The position numbers were made by a program, and so were the translations under genes. A DNA stretch of 64,000 nucleotides from Actinernus sp. WN-2022 (Eukaryota > Cnidaria > Anthozoa > Actiniaria > Actinernidae): the NCBI GenBank assembly GCA_030867875.1, contig JAOWCC010000577.1, forward strand, positions 150,032,344 through 150,096,343, written 5' to 3'. The notes under the pieces are model-generated. The model worked only from the letters and a program-made list of their open reading frames with translations. It was not told the DNA's origin and made no database searches. Shown here piece after piece: positions 58,819 through 64,000 of this stretch (positions are counted from its first letter, which is position 1; each line of letters begins with the position of its first letter).

Positions 58819-59191
58819 TTAGCTTATTAAAGTAAAACGATCTTCGTCTGTCTCACCAAAACTACAAGAAGATTCTGAAGATTGCACTAAATAACTCAAC
58901 ATCTCTAGTTTAACGTCTGCCTCAAGCTCTGTGAGCCAACCTTTCCAGTCATAAAATGTAAATACGTCTGGTATAGGAGGCTGGAGTCTCTGGAAGTCGG
59001 TAAAAATGCGAGCTGACTGATATGCACGATCGTATGCATGATTTGTAGCCCGGTGTGAGCAAACCATATCCTAGGTCAAGCCCAAGTCCAAAGCCTTGCT
59101 TATCAGACGTAACGAAAAACTTTACATAGGGGAATCTCTTGTCGTCTTTTGCGTTGTCATATGAACTGCTGGATGGTAAAGCAGCAAACAT
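58819..59191 (-). pseudogene. Broken open frame of unknown origin
   Basis: On the minus strand a frame starting MFAALPSSSSYDNAK runs to GFGLGLDLGYG, then seems to jump near 59045 to a second frame with YDRAYQSARIFTDF, FTFYDWKGWLTELEADVKL and a stop at 58819. Composition looks protein-like in both parts, suggesting a once continuous gene or transposon frame hit by a frameshift. No family is recognised. Confidence 0.3.
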
Positions 59192-59228
59192 CCTTCAAAA
59201 ATCCGAGACTATAAATCTGTCCTTTCCT

Positions 59229-59447
59229 TTACTCGGTCGCATGATAGGTAAGGATTAAAACCCCGGTTCAAACCCCGGCCCAGGTGCTGCCGTTGTGTGA
59301 AACAATTTCGTTCTTGAACTGCAAATGGTTACGGACCTTCACGTCTTCTCGGATAAGGACGTAAAATCGTAGGTCCCTGACGTTTGCCTCAGTCTCACCA
59401 GACTGTCACGAGTTACCGACGTTAAATAAAATTACTTTACTTGACTG
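59229..59447 (+). mobile_element. tRNA-like SINE
   Basis: A B box GGTTCAAACCC at 59266-59276 is followed by a conserved body (ACCTTCACGTCTTCTCGGAT) and an end with GTTAAATAAAATTACTTTAC. Box A is weak. A body fragment recurs at 52880-53020. Confidence 0.6.
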
Positions 59448-59534
59448 ACTTTAATATCCCAATTTCTGTCTTCGGCTACTTTTTTCTTAAAACTGTCTAG
59501 TGGTGGAGATGTCCTATGACTTTCTGTGTCCCTT

Positions 59535-59800
59535 GATAACTACACATATTTATCAATACAGTGTTTGTATGGGAAACCGATGCCGAATAAAATCCGTAAA
59601 ATCGAATTTCTGAAATATTCTTCAGATACAAACTTAAGATACTCGCCAGGTAAAAGATTAACTGATCGAAATTTGAGGGATGTAGCTGTGTTGGGAAGGG
59701 TGCAATCGTGTTTTCAGTTTTCCATACATTGTCTGTAAATTTTCGCGCGGACTTTGACTCGAATTCCCATCGATTCCCATACAAACACTGTATTTCGCGC
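59535..59800. mobile_element. Possible MITE (ACAGTGTTTGTATGGGAA)
   Basis: ATACAGTGTTTGTATGGGAA near 59558 is mirrored by TTCCCATACAAACACTGTAT near 59775. Confidence 0.55.
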
Positions 59801-61142
59801 CATGTTTGCACCCCTTTCAAAATGTAGGAATTTACCGCGAATTGGTCTATTGGCTTCAGAGTGAGGCTGACAAAAGAGCCGGATAGAGAAACAAGAGGGG
59901 AGATTCAAAATCAATTATTTCAAGCGAAAAATGACGAAAAAATCACTGCATACAAGTGCCTGGCCAAATAAAAGCGGCGCGGAGCAGGGCTAATTGATAG
60001 AAAATACACGCATCATGAAAACAACTGTGGCCTCCTCCCCATTTCTGATTGTCCTCCCCTTAGAAGCATTGATCCACAACTGACATTTACAAACACATGA
60101 ATATGAGCGTGACAGGAGGAGGGAGAAAAGGCGGGAAAGGGAGGAGAAAGGATTAAGGAACTACTTTGTACGGGACGGAGCCGGACCGAGCGAACTGCAA
60201 AAGAACCGTAAACACAAACCAACGACCAGGCGGCTAATTTGATTAAAGCTTATAAGAGGGATTGAGGGATTACATGCAATTCGGTTTCTTGAAAGTCAAT
60301 TGTGCGTCAACCAGTTGACATTTAACAGTCCTCGTTGGCGTTTAAATGGATTTTCCTGTTTGTCTGAAGTTATCTGTTAGATAATGGCACATATCTAATT
60401 ATATGCGGATCCGTATCACAGCGAGAAAGTTTTATCAGTATCTGGTGTATGTGAATAGTAACACGAACTATTGGGTTTTCCATCGGGAATTTAATACTAG
60501 GAGGTTGAACCGTACTGTTTGAACCACGAGTCAATTATTATTACAGACTAATGAACATGAATTCCTGTTTATCCTGTTTGTAGGTCAAGATTTGTTCTAC
60601 TATGTACTACAGACTGTTATTATCTTGTTTCTCAAACCTTTATATCTTAACCCATAGACCAAGTGACTACAGTACCTAAATAATAAAACTCTGAATACAT
60701 AATAATCATGCGGATATCCTATTCTACTGTTTCATTATTCTTACTTGACATCGGCAGATCTATAAACGAGTATTTCTTACAATTAATTCAGTATAGATTG
60801 CTCCTAACTTCAGAATAATAATTAAATTAAGCTACGGCCAATAATGTAGGGTAGCGGCCAGACATTCGTTCATTATGTTCGGGTGATACTGTGTTCTGCT
60901 TTGAAGCGCGAACGCCTCATGGCATCATAGAGATTATTTGAGAAGGTCAGGGAATGAAATAATAACTCAAGATACAGCAATTCTGAAATTAGTAATGCAA
61001 TTGCTTAATGTTTACTTCACTGAATATTCTGTAAACTGAATGACACTACTTCACTTACAAAGGCAAGAAAAGCTTGAATAATACTGAGACACGGTTAGGC
61101 AAGAAGCTTCCAGCTATATCTACGACACCATATTGCTGTCAC

Positions 61143-61397
61143 GGGGGGGTTCTTCCTATATTCGGCTGGTAGGGGTAATCGTCGTATTTTTTAGGGTTTG
61201 AAATCGGCGATTTAGTATTTTTTAGGGGTTGTCCAAGCGAAATTCATTTTCAGGGTGATTTTTAGACTATGAGGTACATTTTAGGGTGGGACATTTTTCA
61301 CGGTTTGGTATTTTTTAGGTTATTGTTCGAGGTTTTCCGACGGTTACCTCTACCGTTTTTACCTTGAAGGACGACCCCGACCCCCCCCCCCCCCCCC
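61143..61397. mobile_element. G-run/C-run bracketed repeat with GTATTTTTTAGGG units
   Basis: It begins CACGGGGGGGTTCTTCC and ends in a 17-base C run plus GG. Inside, TATTTTTTAGG recurs four times. It is similar in layout to 33257-33582. Confidence 0.55.
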
Positions 61398-61701
61398 GGA
61401 TATTGCTGTTCTCCTTTGCTAGCAAAGAAAAATATAATATATAATACTGCTCATGTTAACAAGCGGATTAACGAAAAAATAAATAAGCACTTGGAACAAA
61501 ACAGGCTAGACTTAATGTTAGTTAATCGGCAGTTCAGTTCAGTTTTTTAGTTCATATTTTTGTATGGGCTGGCTCAAATCAATTCATTTCAAACTTGACA
61601 TGCTTGGCAGATAGATGAGGCTACGGGACAAACAATCGTATATGAGATCTAGAAATGGATTTGCAATCATATCTATCCTGCCAAAAAAACTTTAATGGCC
61701 T

Positions 61702-62037
61702 TTATGGGTGGTCTTCGTGAACCTTTTCGAGATAAATTGCATTCGAAGACCTCAGGAAGTCATAAACAGAAATGATATATGCAACACTCAAGTTCCTCCA
61801 GGGAGTCGAGAACAAGTCACTGTTGCTACACAAGCTAATAATAGTCCATCGCTGAACACAAGGTTCACCAACGCATTGTCTCCCATCCTTATTTGTCTTT
61901 TCTGATCGTGACGACAATCGCCCATTTGCACTCTTTATCGCAATGAAAAACAGAGGAACGCAAACACAAATGATTGTTACAACCCCATTACCAGCTGCTA
62001 TTGTTCCACACTCATGCAAAACGCAAGGCTGGCTCCC
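61702..62037 (-). CDS. Candidate exon with a membrane segment, doubtful
   Basis: A minus frame reads GSQPCVLHECGTIAAGNG, then a hydrophobic run VVTIICVCVPLFFIAI and a cysteine-bearing segment (GRQCVGEPCVQRW). It could be a single-pass membrane protein piece. No family is recognised, and the splice sites are weak. Confidence 0.2.
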   Translation of the reverse strand, partial: GSQPCVLHECGTIAAGNGVVTIICVCVPLFFIAIKSANGRLSSRSEKTNKDGRQCVGEPCVQRWTIISLCSNSDLFSTPWRNLSVAYIISVYDFLRSSNAIYLEKVHEDHP

Positions 62038-62500
62038 TCAGAGATAACGGCAAATTAGCAATCTTAGAGTTCTAAACTCTCCCGCTAATACACAAACCCT
62101 TAAGACCTCAAGTTGGGTTCTTAACAAAGCGTTAAACGTATACTAGAGAATGAAGTGTGCAGACATTAGCACTTTGATGAGATACGGTGTGTTTCAAAAC
62201 TGACAGTCAGAGCGACTCTGAATTGAGTATGAAACCTAATACTCGTCACATTTAGGAAACTAAAGGCTCGCAAACACTTGAGAATGTCACAGCAAGAATC
62301 CGGAGCATTTGAGAGCTTTTATCAAGGGGATTTAAGCTTTTGAAAAAATTCCATTGAAAGCTATTGAAGGCAAGAATGGGTCAATACTCGCCAGTAATCT
62401 ATTGCTATGCACCAACCGCGATGCTGGTATTTTTTAGCTTTACGACATGTTTGTGTAAACTAGAGCTCATTCTCTGACTAATGGGGGATAAAAGACACAC

Positions 62501-62604
62501 CTAAATGGCATCTGCTCTTTGTTAAGTTCGTTCAGACGCTCTGAAAGGCTGTTGAGAAGATTGTCCTCTTCTGGATAGAGGAAATAGCATCCTTGAAAAG
62601 CTAC
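62501..62604 (-). CDS. Candidate internal exon, 104 nt
   Basis: An open stretch reads VAFQGCYFLYPEED and NSLSERLNELNKEQMPF. It is bounded by TTGTTGTAG on the acceptor side and AG/GTGTGT on the donor side. It looks protein-like but belongs to no family I recognise, and its partner exons are not certain. Confidence 0.3.
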
Positions 62605-63139
62605 CTACAACAACGGGATTATACTTTTCAACGCTCATCAATGATTGCCTGGTTTTCAATACTTTGGGCCAACTTGTGAAGTTGACTGACCGATCAATAT
62701 TGCGGCTGAAGAGTTTCTTTACTCTTTTAATTTAGGAAATCCGCCCCCTTAAGCTCTGTTTATCGCTTCACAAAGTTGACATTATATTGAAGGTAAAATT
62801 ACCTATCGCGTAGGGAAGGACAAGACGAAACAGGAAAAGTAAAAAGAACTGTTTGACATTCCGTTTTACCTTTTATGAACTGTCTTTGGCAACCAAACCT
62901 TTCCTTTTTCAAAACTCTTTTTGTTCAACATAGTCAGTTCGATCACCAGACGAAATTAAAAGAAAGGAAATGGAGCCTGACTAAGGAAACATATTAACTA
63001 TTTTGTATTATTATATTTTTGCTTATTCAGAAACGGAATAATACAGAGGATATCACAGCACATAGCTCCAACATAAGTAAAATGCTTTGTACATGTAGAT
63101 TGCTAGGGGAACATTACTAGGCTTGCTTATTCCAACTAT

Positions 63140-63218
63140 ATCTTTCTTTCTGCCATAAAGCCCAGGTTCATCGCTCCTTTCTAATATCCAGCACTTCTGG
63201 AATAAAACAAAAGTCGAT
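63140..63218 (-). CDS. Candidate exon after a strong acceptor, doubtful
   Basis: After TTTTGTTTTATTCCAG the minus strand stays open in one frame only: KCWILERSDEPGLYGRKK and on to ISKPS, with a possible donor A/GTAATG. Boundaries are approximate. It might belong with the candidate exon at 62501-62604. Confidence 0.2.
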
Positions 63219-64000
63219 GATATAATCTTGCGTGTTCCGGCGGTGTGACTTCGCCATAGGACTGCTCGCAATGATATATTCAATTTCCATCTTATCTACG
63301 GCATATACTTTATATTTTATGCACAAGATTATGACTTCAGTTTTCCTTAATCAAAACAATTTTATGAATGCCTAAGATAGGCCATTGACACTGACGGAAA
63401 TAAGCCAGTAAAGAGATCTTCTAGAATCCTCCCCAGATACCAATAGAAAATATTCTTTGTTAATGTACGTTTTTTTTCTTTTGCGACGCTTTTGCGGTTA
63501 ACAAAGACTAAATATACATCTAGTTGATTTTGATTTGATTTTTCACTAAATGTTGGGTATTTTTTGTTTCGCTGAAGGATCTTTAGGTTACGTTTCTTTG
63601 TTAATCAAATGCTGAACAATAGCAAGTGTGGAACGGACCGATCTAAAGAGTGTTTCACATTCAAATGATATAATAATAAGTTTATATATTTTAATATAGC
63701 ATGGTTTGAGGAAGGAATGCTATTTTTGCATCGATAGTTGAAGTTTTATGACCGAAGTTTTAGCGCAATTGGAACTTATGGTCCAACTGGTGTTTTTAGA
63801 ACTCAACGTGGAAGCTTATAGTTTCATTTCCCTTCTTTGATTTAGCCCTACATGCAAATGTTCTTACTTGGGTGAGGAAAAAAGGATCTGACAAATTCCA
63901 TAACCTCGAAAACACGTTTTCCCATACAGAAACAATACTAAAAATAGTAAGATGTCCCTTGTGCTTAAAATATAGACCACGTTTCTCAGTTTTCCATCCA

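Larger units (their letters stand above)
52208..64000. other. Region upstream of the homeobox exons, repeat-rich
   Basis: The missing 5' exon of the homeobox gene may lie here or beyond the window; no candidate with a phase-1 donor could be supported. Contents include LINE and SINE fragments, a hairpin at 53.9 kb, the fold-back element at 55.35-57.16 kb, poly-C tracts and a possible minus-strand gene at 61.7-63.5 kb. Confidence 0.4.

Overview
The window is animal nuclear DNA: AT-rich, with intron-split genes (GT/AG sites that keep frame), tRNA-like SINEs, LINE and DIRS-type retroelement remains and very many short inverted-repeat DNA transposons. The gene and repeat mix looks like an anthozoan cnidarian such as a stony coral or anemone. 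That is an inference with moderate confidence; no single sequence proves it.

Genes. Only three loci have solid coding support. (1) 163-1742 (+) is the 3' part of a CAMK/titin-MLCK-type protein kinase gene whose 5' part lies before the window. (2) 5535-29362 (+) is a second, apparently complete copy: ten coding exons, 999 nt including the stop, giving a stand-alone 332-residue kinase. The two are tandem paralogues with matching exon sizes and phases, except that copy 2 has one extra intron. The catalytic centre is unusual: a degraded glycine loop, HLDVR instead of HRDLK, and DYG instead of DFG. (3) 51246-52207 (-) holds the last two coding exons of an HLX/H2.0-type homeobox gene; the 5' exon(s) are not identified. 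A possible further minus-strand gene at 61.7-63.5 kb rests on open reading and splice sites only.

Layout. 1743-5534 is the spacer between the kinases. 5535-29362 is the second kinase, whose large introns carry LINE fragments, minisatellites, a C-rich low-complexity sequence present in two introns, many MITEs, and in the last intron a broken antisense DIRS/Ngaro-like retrotransposon next to a 268-bp tandem repeat. 29363-51245 has no convincing gene and is a dense field of nested inverted-repeat transposons, the most elaborate at 33.8-38.3 kb. 52208-64000 again has mostly repeats, including a 1.8-kb fold-back element at 55.35-57.16 kb.

Biological reading. The kinases probably act as small soluble signalling or regulatory proteins related to the kinase domains of giant muscle proteins, each ending in a basic linker and an acidic tyrosine-containing tail. 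The homeobox gene is a transcription factor and independent of them. The most interesting non-genic signals are several TTAA-flanked MITE families, a terminal motif (CAGG-N-AGCCC) shared by many otherwise different elements, and MITEs carrying a YY1-like motif beside a CRE-like motif.
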